From Pseudomonas typographi (lineage in GTDB: Bacteria > Pseudomonadota > Gammaproteobacteria > Pseudomonadales > Pseudomonadaceae): 64,000 nt of DNA. Numbering within the stretch: the stretch's first letter is position 1; every line of letters starts with the position of its first letter. Made by a program: the position numbers and the translations under genes. This document shows positions 36,066 to 44,958 of the stretch, piece by piece. The notes beneath the pieces were generated by a model that saw nothing but the letters and a program-made list of their open reading frames with translations, ran no database searches and was not told the DNA's origin. The stretch is taken from the NCBI RefSeq assembly GCF_014694385.1, contig NZ_JAAOCA010000023.1, forward strand, positions 47,516 through 111,515. Direction: 5' to 3'.

Positions 36066-36986
36066 CTAGGTGCTGGAAGCCGCCGGCTCGGTAGTCGGCG
36101 GCGGGCTGGCATCGAATTGGCGCAACAGGTCGATGAGGATCTGGGTCGCCGGCCCAAGGGGCTTATCGGGGTTGGCGTAAAGGTAGAACGCCGGGTGGCG
36201 GGTGGCGCCCTGTTCCAGCGGCAGCGGCTTCAGGGTGCCAGCGGCAAGCTCCCGCTCGATGATGTGCCGGGGCAGCCACGCAAAGCCCAAGCCGCTGCCG
36301 ACGAAGGTGGCCGCGGTGGCCAGGCTGCCGACTGTCCAGCGTTGTTCGGAACCGAGCCAGCCTTCGTCGCGCGGCTGCTGGTGGCCGGAGTCACGGATCA
36401 CTACCTGCAATTGGCTCTCCAGGTCGTGGAAGGTCAGCTGGCGCTTGAGCTGGTGTAGTGGGTGGCTGGGGTGGGCCACGGCGATGAACTCCACCGCGCT
36501 CATCTCGCTGCCCAGGTAGCCAGGGATGCTGTAGCCGCAAATGGCGAGGTCCGTGCCCTCCTTGAGCACTTCTTCTACCCCAGACAGCACCTCTTCGCGC
36601 AGGCGCACCCGGCAGCCACGGCTTTTGGGCATGAACGCGGTCAGGGTTTGCACCAACTGCGCAGTGGGGTAGGCAGCATCGACCACCAGGCGAACCTCCG
36701 CTTCCCAGCCTTGCTCCATGTGCTGGGCCAGGTCTTCCAACTGGCTGGCCTGTTTCACCAGTTGCCGGGAGCGGCGCAGCAGCACCGCGCCCGCCTCGGT
36801 CAACACCGCGCGGCGCCCATCGATACGCAGCAGCGGAACACCGAGTTGCTCCTGCATGCGGCCCACCGTGTAACTCACGGACGATTGCGAGCGGTGCATG
36901 GCCTCGGCGGCCTGGGCAAAACCACCATGGTCGACTACCGCCTGCAGCATTCGCCATTGGTCGAGGGTGACACGCGGGGCTTTCAT
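36066..36986 (-). CDS. LysR-family transcriptional regulator
   Basis: A 306-residue regulator starting MKAPRVTLDQWRMLQAVVDHGGFAQAAEAMHRSQSSVSYTVGRMQEQLGV, the standard winged helix at residues 5-65, then an effector-binding domain. The start at 36986 is preferred because the domain begins there; a longer frame to 37061 has no homology. The target is unknown. It is followed by the palindromic repeat and ppiA. Confidence 0.92.
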   Translation of the reverse strand: MKAPRVTLDQWRMLQAVVDHGGFAQAAEAMHRSQSSVSYTVGRMQEQLGVPLLRIDGRRAVLTEAGAVLLRRSRQLVKQASQLEDLAQHMEQGWEAEVRLVVDAAYPTAQLVQTLTAFMPKSRGCRVRLREEVLSGVEEVLKEGTDLAICGYSIPGYLGSEMSAVEFIAVAHPSHPLHQLKRQLTFHDLESQLQVVIRDSGHQQPRDEGWLGSEQRWTVGSLATAATFVGSGLGFAWLPRHIIERELAAGTLKPLPLEQGATRHPAFYLYANPDKPLGPATQILIDLLRQFDASPPPTTEPAASST

Positions 36987-37135
36987 CGGGGCTCCAGGTA
37001 GGGGTACTGCTAGCCAATCAATAAACCAAGGTTTTCGATAGTTTGCACCACAATTTTGCAATAGATCTATCGAACCCTATTTGCCGGCCGAAGCGGGCAG
37101 CCTGATGGCTGCGAAGTGAGCTGCATGGCTGCGAC

Positions 37136-38569
37136 TTATTGCATCATATCCTTGGCGATCTTCTCTTGATCACGCAGCTCTTTCTCCCGGGCGTCGATGC
37201 GCGAGGCCAGCGGGAAGTTGTTACTGGCACGCCGCTTGGCGAATTCAAGCTGTTGCTCGGCACCGCGGTAGTCACCGGTTAGCGCCAGGTATTCAGCGCG
37301 GGCCTGGTACGAGCCGATGATATTGCCGTTCATTCCACGGGTGTCGGCCACCAGGTTCCATACATCTGGGTCGTGTGGGCGGCTGTCGAGCAGTTGGTTG
37401 AGGCCTTTTTCAGCATCGGCTGGGCGGTTTTGCTTAAGCAGCAGGTTGATTCGGGCTTGGTTGAGCGGGTAGCTGTCGGGGTACTGCTGCAACAATTTGT
37501 CGACCCGGGCTTGGGCGTCGGGCAGGTGATTGCGGGTAATGTCCAGGTCTACCTGGGCCAGGTTCAGCGTGAGGTCATCGGGGGCGGCGGCCAGTAGCGG
37601 CGCCAATGCATCGCGGGCCTCGTTCAACTGCCCGGCCTTGGTCAGTGCCAAGGCCAAGCCGTAGCGGGCGCCGTTGTCCTTGGGGTTCTCGTCGAGGCGG
37701 GCGCGAAAGCGCTTGGCGGCCATGCCAGGTGAATCTTCGTAGATCAACTGCGTGCGGGCGCGCATGTATTGGTACGTCTGGCTGTCTTCCCTGCCGCCGG
37801 GCTTGGCCATTTCGGCGCGGTTGCGGGTATCGGCGATCCGCGACTCGGTGACGGGGTGGGTGAGCAGGAATTCCGGTGGTTTGCCGCCATATTGATATTG
37901 TTTGGCCAAGCGCTCGAACATGTCGGGCATGTTGCGCGGGTCGTAGCCGGCCTTTTCCAAGGTCAAGATGCCGACGCGGTCGGCCTCCGCTTCGTTTTGC
38001 CGTGAGAAGCCCAACTGGTTCTGGATGGCCGCGGCCTGGCTACCGAAAATGGCCGCCATGCCCGCTTCACCGGCCCCGGCGGCAGCCATCACCACCCCGG
38101 CCAGCAAGCCGGCCATCATAGGCAGTTGCAGGCGCTGCTGTGCTTCCAGGCCCCGGGCGAAATGGCGTTGCGACAAGTGCCCCAATTCGTGGGCCAGCAC
38201 TGAGGCGTATTGCCCTTCGGTTTCAGCGCCCAAGAACAGCCCCCCGTTGACCCCTATGATGCCGCCGGGCGCTGCGAAGGCGTTGAGTTCCTTGCTGTCG
38301 ACCAGGATGAATTCCAGCCGGCGGTCTTGTACTTCGCTACTCTCGGCCAGGCGATACACAGAGGTTTCGACGAAATCCTTGAGCAACGGGTCAGACAATT
38401 GCCCCACCTGCCCGCGCAGCACGCTCAACCAAGCGCGGCCCAGGTCATGCTCCTGTTGCGGCGAAACAATGGCGGAGCTGGCGTCGCCCAACGAAGGCAG
38501 ATCGTCGCCATGGGCAGGTAGGGCCAGCAGGCAGGCCAGCGTCAACAGGGTAGGGCGCAGGATGGTCAT
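37136..38569 (-). CDS. M48 metalloprotease with TPR repeats (BepA/YfgC-like)
   Basis: A 477-residue periplasmic protease. It has a signal peptide (LLTLACLLALPAHG-DD), the zinc motif HELGH (His127, Glu128, His131) in VLAHELGHLSQRHF, the third ligand in NEAEADRVGILTLEKAGYDP, and a C-terminal half of tetratricopeptide repeats (from about residue 280). This is the layout of BepA, which acts on LptD and outer-membrane assembly. Neighbour tusA is divergent. Confidence 0.93.
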   Translation of the reverse strand: MTILRPTLLTLACLLALPAHGDDLPSLGDASSAIVSPQQEHDLGRAWLSVLRGQVGQLSDPLLKDFVETSVYRLAESSEVQDRRLEFILVDSKELNAFAAPGGIIGVNGGLFLGAETEGQYASVLAHELGHLSQRHFARGLEAQQRLQLPMMAGLLAGVVMAAAGAGEAGMAAIFGSQAAAIQNQLGFSRQNEAEADRVGILTLEKAGYDPRNMPDMFERLAKQYQYGGKPPEFLLTHPVTESRIADTRNRAEMAKPGGREDSQTYQYMRARTQLIYEDSPGMAAKRFRARLDENPKDNGARYGLALALTKAGQLNEARDALAPLLAAAPDDLTLNLAQVDLDITRNHLPDAQARVDKLLQQYPDSYPLNQARINLLLKQNRPADAEKGLNQLLDSRPHDPDVWNLVADTRGMNGNIIGSYQARAEYLALTGDYRGAEQQLEFAKRRASNNFPLASRIDAREKELRDQEKIAKDMMQ

Positions 38570-38603
38570 GCAGCAAACTCTGGCGAGAAAGGAAGCACTT
38601 TAG

Positions 38604-38628
38604 AAGCTTCAAGCTGTAAGCTTCAAGC
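38604..38628. repeat. Short AAGCTTCAAGC direct repeat
   Basis: AAGCTTCAAGC occurs twice, 14 bases apart start to start (38604-38614 and 38618-38628), in the gap between the protease and tusA. Similar caagctt strings are common in Pseudomonas spacers. No function is known. Confidence 0.4.
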
Positions 38629-38751
38629 AGCAAGAAACAGCAGCGGTGGCCCGCATGGTTGCGCACACTGTTGTTTGTTGTCGTTCGAGGCTTGTAGCGT
38701 GCGGCCTGGCCTTTATCCTGACCCCATCACCGCGAGGGCTTCTGGTTTCTG

Positions 38752-38991
38752 ATGAATGATGTAATTGAATGTGACGCGGAGCTGGATGCCAGCGGTCTGA
38801 ATTGTCCACTCCCTTTGCTCAAGGCCAAGTTGGCCCTCAATGGTATGGCCAGCGGTGCGGTACTCAAGGTGACCGCCACGGATGCGGGGTCGCAACGGGA
38901 TTTTCGTACTTTTGCGCAGTTGTCTGGGCATGTACTGCTCAAGGAACACGCCGAAGGCGCGAGCTTTATTTATTGGCTAAGGAAGGCCTGA
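38752..38991 (+). CDS. tusA: Sulfur carrier protein TusA family
   Basis: A 79-residue protein of the TusA/SirA family. The active Cys is in LNCPLPLLKAKLALNGM, the family signature. TusA passes persulfide sulfur from IscS along to tRNA 2-thiouridine and other uses. It is divergent from the M48 protease gene and is followed by the perM gene 37 bases downstream, the order usual in Pseudomonas. Confidence 0.92.
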   Translation: MNDVIECDAELDASGLNCPLPLLKAKLALNGMASGAVLKVTATDAGSQRDFRTFAQLSGHVLLKEHAEGASFIYWLRKA

Positions 38992-39028
38992 CGCAACGGC
39001 CCGCCCTGTGCCCGACACGGAACCTGTG

Positions 39029-40102
39029 ATGTTCAAACTGCTGCAAGACTGGACCCAGCGTTATTTCTCCGATGAAGAAGCCGTCGTGCTGGTGATGCTG
39101 CTGGTACTGGCCTTTACCGCGATCCTCACCGTGGGCGGCATGCTCGCCCCGGTACTCGCCGGCATGGTGCTGTCGTTTCTGATGCACGGGCTGGTGGCCC
39201 GGCTGGAGCGTTGGCGCGTGCCATCGGCATTGGCGGTGGCGCTGGTGTTCAGCCTGTTCATGGTGCTGATGGTGTTGTTCGTGCTGGTGTTGGTGCCGTT
39301 GCTGTGGCACCAGTTCATCACCCTGTTCAACGAGTTGCCGGGCATGCTTGGCAAGGGCCAGTCATTGTTGTTGCTGTTGCCGGAGCGTTACCCGCACCTG
39401 GTCAGCGACGAACAGGTACTGGCGGCGATCGAGGCCGCGCGCGGCGAAATCGGCAAATTTGGCCAGTGGGCGCTGACGTTGTCGCTCTCCAGCCTGCCGC
39501 TGTTGGTGAGCGCGATGATCTACTTCGTGCTGGTACCGATCCTGGTGTTCTTTTTCCTCAAGGACCGCGAAATGATCGGCCGCTGGATTCGCGGCTACCT
39601 GCCCCGCCAACGCACGCTGCTCACCCGGGTGGCGCACGAGATGAACCGGCAGATCGCCAATTACATTCGCGGCAAGGTGATCGAGATTTTCATCTGTGGC
39701 GCGGCCACCTATATCGCGTTCTTCGCCATGGGCCTGAATTATGCAGCGCTGCTGGCCTTGCTCGTGGGTGTGTCGGTGGTGGTGCCTTACGTGGGCGCGG
39801 TGGTGGTGACCGTGCCGGTGGCGGCGATCGCGCTGTTTCAGTGGGGCTGGGGTGACCAGTTCATCTACCTGATGGTGGTGTACGGCATCATCCAGGCGCT
39901 CGATGGCAACGTGCTGGTACCGCTGTTGTTCTCTGAGGCGGTGAACTTGCATCCGGTGGCCATCATTTGTGCGGTGTTGTTGTTCGGCGGCCTCTGGGGC
40001 TTTTGGGGGATCTTTTTTGCGATCCCGTTGGCCACCTTGGTCAAGGCGGTGCTTGACGCCTGGCCGAAGAACGATGAACCGCCCGTGGCGCCGATTATCT
40101 AG
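39029..40102 (+). CDS. AI-2E family transporter (PerM-like)
   Basis: A 357-residue inner-membrane protein with about eight helices. The start MFKLLQDWTQRYFSDEEA at 39029 is preferred over a GTG 21 bases earlier. The family signature is visible in the central part (FFLKDREMIGRWIRGYLPRQR) and in MGLNYAALLALLVGVSVVVPYVGAVVVTVP with YGIIQALDGNVLVPLLFSEAVNLHP. PerM proteins are putative permeases whose substrate is uncertain. In the usual Pseudomonas order the bcp gene comes next; here an 18-kb block intervenes. Confidence 0.92.
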   Translation: MFKLLQDWTQRYFSDEEAVVLVMLLVLAFTAILTVGGMLAPVLAGMVLSFLMHGLVARLERWRVPSALAVALVFSLFMVLMVLFVLVLVPLLWHQFITLFNELPGMLGKGQSLLLLLPERYPHLVSDEQVLAAIEAARGEIGKFGQWALTLSLSSLPLLVSAMIYFVLVPILVFFFLKDREMIGRWIRGYLPRQRTLLTRVAHEMNRQIANYIRGKVIEIFICGAATYIAFFAMGLNYAALLALLVGVSVVVPYVGAVVVTVPVAAIALFQWGWGDQFIYLMVVYGIIQALDGNVLVPLLFSEAVNLHPVAIICAVLLFGGLWGFWGIFFAIPLATLVKAVLDAWPKNDEPPVAPII

Positions 40103-40175
40103 TGGGGTGCTTCAGCCGTTTGCCTGAGCCCTGGCGCGGCAACCGCGCCGGGCGGCGAAAGATACCGCCAAACGT

Positions 40176-40805
40176 GTGCGGCCCCCGCCTGGGCCACCAC
40201 ACCGGGTGGCGCCGTTGACGCCTGGCGCCCGCCCGCGTTGCAGCCGCTGCCAGCGCCCACCCGGGCATTGCCTGTGCGCGTTGCTGCCGAGCCTGGCCAG
40301 CCGCACCCGCGTGTTGGTGCTGCAGCACCCCAGCGAAACCCACCATGCACTCAACACCGGGCGCCTGGCGGCCTTGGGCCTTGCTAACGCAGCCTTGAAG
40401 GTGGGCGAGCAGTTTGCCCCTGGCCTATGGGAACAACGCGGTTATACGCCTTGCGTGTTGTTTCCGGGCGACGGGGCCGAGCCGTTGCGGGCGGGCGGCC
40501 CGCCACGGTTGCTGATCGTGCCCGATGGCACCTGGCGCAAAGCGCGCAAGCTGTTGCACCTGAACCCGACGCTGGCCGCGCTGCCACGGGTGGCCTTGAG
40601 CGAGCCGGGGCCGTCGAACTACCGCTTGCGCAAGGCCCCGGGCCCCGATGCGCTGGCCACGATCGAAGCGATCGTGCAGGCCCTCGAAACGCTCGAAGCG
40701 CCAGCCAGCTTCCAGGCCCTGCTGCGGCCATTCGAGGCGTTGATCGACGGGCAGATCCAGGCCATGGGCACGGCGACCTTCGCCCGTAACCATCAGCGCC
40801 AGTGA
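40176..40805 (+). CDS. DTW-domain protein, tRNA-uridine aminocarboxypropyltransferase type
   Basis: A 209-residue protein starting with GTG. Motifs of the DTW family are present: CSRCQRPPGHCLCALLP (a cysteine cluster for zinc), VLQHPSETHHALNTGRLAALGL, VPDGTWRKARKLLHLNP (the DTW signature), and SNYRLRKAPGPDALATIEAI. Such enzymes add an aminocarboxypropyl group from SAM to uridine in tRNA. Its 3' end overlaps the HAD gene by 13 bases, tail to tail. Confidence 0.88.
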   Translation: MRPPPGPPHRVAPLTPGARPRCSRCQRPPGHCLCALLPSLASRTRVLVLQHPSETHHALNTGRLAALGLANAALKVGEQFAPGLWEQRGYTPCVLFPGDGAEPLRAGGPPRLLIVPDGTWRKARKLLHLNPTLAALPRVALSEPGPSNYRLRKAPGPDALATIEAIVQALETLEAPASFQALLRPFEALIDGQIQAMGTATFARNHQRQ

Positions 40806-41446
40806 TGGATTGGCCACCCGGCCTGCTCGGCGTGGGCCCGTAGTACCGGGTCGGGGTTGACCGCGTTGGGCCGGTCGACGGTTTCCAGCAGGGGCAAGTC
40901 GTTGCGTGAGTCGGAATAAAAGCTTGCCCCCTCCAGGCTTTCGCCTTCTTGCGCCAGCCACTGTACCAGCCGCGTGACCTTGCCTTCGCGGTAGGTGAGC
41001 GTGCCAAGGGTACGGCCGCTATAGGCGCCATGGGCCACTTCGGTTTCAATGGCCAATACGTCGTCGATGCCGACGCGCGCGGCAATCGGCGCGACGATAA
41101 AGCGTGCGGTGGCCGAAATCACCAGAATACGGTCGCCCAGGCTGCGGTGGGCGGCAATGACCCGGGTCGCGTCGCTGTGGATCAGCGGTTCGATCACCTC
41201 TTCTACCCACGGCTGGACCAGGTGCTCCACCTCCTCGAGGCTGCGCCCAATCATAGGCTCCAGGGCAAAGGCCATGAAGTCTTCCATCGCCAGCTTGCCC
41301 AGGGCGTAGGCCGCCATCAGTTCTTCGTTGCGGCGTAGGAATGCCGTGCTGTCGACCCAGCCCAGCCGCCCCATCTGCGCGTTCCATAACGCGGCGCTAT
41401 CGCCGGCGATCAAGGTGTCGTCCAGGTCGAAAATTGCCAAGGCCAT
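40793..41446 (-). CDS. HAD-IB family hydrolase (SerB-like phosphatase)
   Basis: A 217-residue phosphatase. Motif I is FDLDDTLIAGDS, motif II is ILVISATARF, and motif III with Lys and the acidic loop is VTRLVQWLAQEGESLEGASFYSDSRNDLPLLE, as in the HAD-IB (SerB-like) branch. The start at 41446 gives MALAIFDLDDT; a longer frame is not supported. It is the last gene of the ABC operon that starts at 46023, 19 bases after the ATPase, so it probably dephosphorylates the imported compound. Confidence 0.88.
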   Translation of the reverse strand: MALAIFDLDDTLIAGDSAALWNAQMGRLGWVDSTAFLRRNEELMAAYALGKLAMEDFMAFALEPMIGRSLEEVEHLVQPWVEEVIEPLIHSDATRVIAAHRSLGDRILVISATARFIVAPIAARVGIDDVLAIETEVAHGAYSGRTLGTLTYREGKVTRLVQWLAQEGESLEGASFYSDSRNDLPLLETVDRPNAVNPDPVLRAHAEQAGWPIHHWR

Positions 41447-41465
41447 GCGCTTATTGCTCCTCCGT

Positions 41466-42455
41466 TCAAGCCACTTCGCGCAATTCGCCTGGCTCGATCG
41501 CCAGGCGCACGCGTTGGCCATTAGGATACAGGTCGGCGGCGCTGCGGTTGAGTACATCGACCACCAAACTCACCCCCTGGGCGCGGACGCGGTAGCGGAT
41601 CACGTTGCCGAGCAAGCTATGGCCGGTGATTTCGCCGTCGCCGCCAGGGTCGGCCAGCAGGCCGATGGCCTCTGGGCGAATGGCCAGGCTGCGGGGGACC
41701 GCGCGGCCGAGCAGGCGGCTGGCGTCTTCACTGCCAAGCAGGTTGTAATTGCCGATGAAGCCGGCGGCGAAGGCGTTTACCGGTGCCGTGTACAGCGCTT
41801 GCGCGTCGCCGCTCTGCACGATTTGGCCTTTGTTCATCAGGAAAATACGATCAGACATCGTCAGTGCCTCTTCCTGGTCATGGGTCACGAACAGGGTGGT
41901 CAACCCCAGTTCTTGCTGGATCTGCCGGATTTGCTCGCGCAAGTGCTTGCGGATGCGCGCATCCAGCGCCGACAGCGGCTCGTCGAGCAGCAGCAGGCGT
42001 GGCCGCGTGACCAATGAACGCGCCAAGGCCACGCGCTGGCATTGCCCGCCCGAGAGTTGGTGCGGGTAGCGCTGGGCAAAGGTGTCTAGCTCGACCAATT
42101 GCAGCACCTCGGCCACGCGCTCCCGTGCCGGGCCGGTGGCGACCTTTTGCATGCGCAGGCCGAAGGCCACGTTCTGCTCCACGGTCATGTTGGGAAACAG
42201 TGCATAGCTTTGAAACACCATGCCAATGTCGCGCTTTTGTGGCGCCAGCGGCACCAGGTCCTGGCCATCGAGCAGAATGCGCCCGGCGCTCACCCCGGTA
42301 AGCCCGGCGATGCAACGCAGCAGGGTCGACTTGCCGCACCCGGACGGCCCGAGCAGGGTGATGAACTCCCCCTTGGCGATGCTGAACGCGATGTCGCTGA
42401 ACACGGCCGTGTCGCCGTAGCGCTTTTGCAAGTTCTCGACTGTGACGAAGCTCAT
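41466..42455 (-). CDS. ABC ATPase (spermidine/phosphonate type)
   Basis: A 329-residue ATPase of the CUT/2-aminoethylphosphonate class. Walker A is GPSGCGKST, the Q-loop MVFQSYALFPNMTVEQNVAFGL, signature LSGGQCQRVALARSL (a Cys where Gln-Arg is usual), Walker B LLLLDEPLSALDARI, H-loop FVTHDQEEALTMSD. A C-terminal TOBE domain follows from residue 240. It lies 1 base after the permease start, in an operon with two permeases, a binding protein and two hydrolases. Confidence 0.94.
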   Translation of the reverse strand: MSFVTVENLQKRYGDTAVFSDIAFSIAKGEFITLLGPSGCGKSTLLRCIAGLTGVSAGRILLDGQDLVPLAPQKRDIGMVFQSYALFPNMTVEQNVAFGLRMQKVATGPARERVAEVLQLVELDTFAQRYPHQLSGGQCQRVALARSLVTRPRLLLLDEPLSALDARIRKHLREQIRQIQQELGLTTLFVTHDQEEALTMSDRIFLMNKGQIVQSGDAQALYTAPVNAFAAGFIGNYNLLGSEDASRLLGRAVPRSLAIRPEAIGLLADPGGDGEITGHSLLGNVIRYRVRAQGVSLVVDVLNRSAADLYPNGQRVRLAIEPGELREVA

Positions 42456-42456
42456 G

Positions 42457-43251
42457 TCAGTGTTTGCCCTTATTCAGGAAGGTGGCCAGCCAGGTCAGCA
42501 CCAGCACGAAAAAGAAGTAGGAAATCACCAGGGCGCTGTTGATGTGCCCGGTGCTGTTGCGCATGTTGTTCAGGTACACCTGCAAGGTTTCGTACTGGGT
42601 GCCCACCAGCAGGTTGGCGAACACGAATTCGCCAAACAAAAACGAAAACGACAGTAGCAGCGCCACCAACAGCCCCTTGCGCAGGTTCGGCAGCACTACC
42701 AGCAACGCCGCCTGGAGGGTACTGGCACCGAGCAGGTGGGCGGCGTCCATCAGGTCACGCAGCTGAATGGCCTGCAGGTTATTGCTGATGGCCCGGTACA
42801 TGAACGGCAACGCCACGGTGAAGTAACAGCCCATCAGTATCCACGGTGTGCCCACCATGGCCAGGGGCCCTGAACCATACAGTTGCAACAGGCCCACCGC
42901 GGACACCACCGGCGGCACCGCGAACGGCAGCAGGATCAACACGTTCATCAGTGCATCCAGGCGCGGGAAATGGTAGTTGATCACGAACAGCAGGGGCAGT
43001 ATCAGCACCGTGGCCAGCACCAGGGCGCCTACGCACACAAACAGCGACCGGCCAAAGGCTTGCAGAAAACGCGTCTCGCTCCACAATGCCAGGTACCACT
43101 TGAGCGTAAGCCCGCTGGGCAGGATGGTCGCCGACCAACTGGTGGCCAACGAATAGAGCAGGGTGCCGGCCAGTGGCAGCAGCAATATCAAAAACAGCAC
43201 CCAGACCACCGTGCGGTGGTAGAGGGCATGTGCGGTGCGTTCAGCGGGCAA
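42457..43251 (-). CDS. ABC permease, second inner-membrane subunit
   Basis: A 264-residue permease with six helices and the EAA-like loop DAAHLLGASTLQAALLVVLPNLRKGLLVALLLSF, typical of the binding-protein-dependent family. It overlaps the previous gene by 11 bases. Together with the 43241-44083 permease it forms the transmembrane pair. Confidence 0.92.
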   Translation of the reverse strand: MPAERTAHALYHRTVVWVLFLILLLPLAGTLLYSLATSWSATILPSGLTLKWYLALWSETRFLQAFGRSLFVCVGALVLATVLILPLLFVINYHFPRLDALMNVLILLPFAVPPVVSAVGLLQLYGSGPLAMVGTPWILMGCYFTVALPFMYRAISNNLQAIQLRDLMDAAHLLGASTLQAALLVVLPNLRKGLLVALLLSFSFLFGEFVFANLLVGTQYETLQVYLNNMRNSTGHINSALVISYFFFVLVLTWLATFLNKGKH

Positions 43252-44083
43252 CGTGATAGCTCCTACGCAGCATCCATTGGTGGACCACGGTCACCAGGGT
43301 CATCATCCCGACCAGGATGATTGCCAGGGCGCTGGCCATGTTCGGGTCCAGGGAAATGTCGCCGGCCACCATGGCGGCAATGCGGATCGGTAATACGTTG
43401 AAGTTGCCGGTGGTCAGCGCATACACGGTGGCATAAGCGCCCAGCGCATTAGCCAGCAAAATCACGAACGTGCCCAGAAGCGCGGGAGTCAGCACCGGCA
43501 GGCCGATGTGCCACCAGTACCGCCACGTGCTGGCGCCCAGCAGCGCGGCCGACTCGCGCCAGTCTTCGCGCAGTGCATCGAGCGCGGGGTAGAGCAGCAA
43601 CACCCCCAGTGGGATCTGGAAGTAGGTATACACCAGGATCAACCCGCCTTTGGAGTACAGGTTGAAGCCATCGACCAGCCCGCTCTGTTTGAGCACCAGG
43701 GTGATGGCGCCGTTGAAGCCGAGCAGGATGATGAACGCGAACGCCAAGGGGACCCCGGCGAAGTTGCTGGTCATGTTGGCGAACGCGTTAACGAAATTGC
43801 GCAGGCGCGAATCGACCTTGCTCAGCGAGATGCTACCGACCACGGCGATCAGCAAGCCCAGCAGGCTCGACCACACGCTGATCTCCAGGCTGAACTGCAT
43901 CGCCTGGCGGTAGAACTTCGAGCCAAAGGCGCGGGTGAAGTTCGAAAGGCTCCAGCCATCGTCTACCTGCACGCTGTGGACGGCTACCCAGAGCAACGGT
44001 GCGATCTGGAACACGATAAAAAACAGCGCGAACGGCAACAGGCAAAGCACTGCCCAGCCTTTGCCTTGGAAGAGGCCTTTCAC
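43241..44083 (-). CDS. ABC permease, first inner-membrane subunit
   Basis: A 280-residue permease. The start is a GTG at 44083 that overlaps the preceding phosphatase stop by four bases (GTGA); this gives VKGLFQGKGWAVLCLLPFALFFIVFQIAPLLWV. The loop motif is LREDWRESAALLGASTWRYWWHIGLPVLTPALLGTF. Six helices are visible. It is paired with the next permease and the ATPase. Longer frames upstream have no support. Confidence 0.92.
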   Translation of the reverse strand: MKGLFQGKGWAVLCLLPFALFFIVFQIAPLLWVAVHSVQVDDGWSLSNFTRAFGSKFYRQAMQFSLEISVWSSLLGLLIAVVGSISLSKVDSRLRNFVNAFANMTSNFAGVPLAFAFIILLGFNGAITLVLKQSGLVDGFNLYSKGGLILVYTYFQIPLGVLLLYPALDALREDWRESAALLGASTWRYWWHIGLPVLTPALLGTFVILLANALGAYATVYALTTGNFNVLPIRIAAMVAGDISLDPNMASALAIILVGMMTLVTVVHQWMLRRSYHVAR

Positions 44084-44886
44084 CGCAGTAGCTCCTGGCA
44101 CAAAGGTTTGTCGTGGGGTACCCCGAGCAGGGTACAAATGGTGCCGCACAACTCGGTTTGCCGAGGCTGGGCGCCCGGGTCCAGCGAAAACCCTGCGCCT
44201 AGCACGAACAACGGCACGTGGCGCTCCTCGCTGAGCAAGCCGTTATGCGAGCGGTCGTTGTTCATGCCGTGGTCGGCCGTCACCAGTACCTGATAGCCGG
44301 CGGCCAGCCAGCCGGCGAGGTAATCGGCCAATAGCATATCGGCCCGGCGTGCAGCATTACGGTACTGCGGGCTGTCCAGCCCATGCTGGTGGCCGGCATC
44401 GTCGATGTTCATCGGGTGCACCAACAGAACGTCTGGATCATGGCGAAGGCGCAAGCTTTCGGCATCCACGAACAGGTGCGAGTCAGGGTAATGGTCGGCG
44501 TAGTAGAAGTGCCCATACTGGATGGGCAATTCCGCGGCCTGGGTGTGGCGGTCGCGCACTGCGCTGAAGGGCGAGCGGTTATACAGCTCGCTGACCCAAT
44601 GGTAGGCCGCCGCCGCCGTGGTAAGGCCGGCAGCGCGCGCCAGGTGGAACAGGCTGCGTTGGTTCGACAGGCGGGTGACCTGGTTGTGCACAATGCCACT
44701 GTCTATTGGCGTAGCACCGGTGAGAATGCATTCGTAGAGTGGGCGCGACAGCGCCGGGAGTTCGCATTCAAGCCGGTATGCTTGGGCGCGGCCGGCCTGC
44801 ACGTAAGCGTGCAGGTGGCCCATGGCGTGTTCGGCCACCGCGTGGGCCAGGCCATCGAGGACGACCAGGATAACTTTATGGGGCAT
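44080..44886 (-). CDS. Alkaline phosphatase superfamily hydrolase (phosphodiesterase-like)
   Basis: A 268-residue enzyme of the alkaline phosphatase/nucleotide pyrophosphatase fold. It starts MPHKVILVVLDGLAHAVAE, with the first metal Asp, then the nucleophile region CILTGATPIDSGIVHNQVT, and ends with MNIDDAGHQHGLDS and VLVTADHGMNNDRSHNGLL, the metal His and Asp residues. No signal peptide, so it acts in the cytoplasm on what the transporter brings in. Phosphonoacetate hydrolase and phosphodiesterases share this form. Confidence 0.88.
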   Translation of the reverse strand: MPHKVILVVLDGLAHAVAEHAMGHLHAYVQAGRAQAYRLECELPALSRPLYECILTGATPIDSGIVHNQVTRLSNQRSLFHLARAAGLTTAAAAYHWVSELYNRSPFSAVRDRHTQAAELPIQYGHFYYADHYPDSHLFVDAESLRLRHDPDVLLVHPMNIDDAGHQHGLDSPQYRNAARRADMLLADYLAGWLAAGYQVLVTADHGMNNDRSHNGLLSEERHVPLFVLGAGFSLDPGAQPRQTELCGTICTLLGVPHDKPLCQELLR

Positions 44887-44958
44887 GGGCAGGTGCCTGT
44901 GGCCGGCGTTCGAGGCGCCAGCGCCAGGCCGCACATGCCTGGGCGCTGGCCGGTTGCG

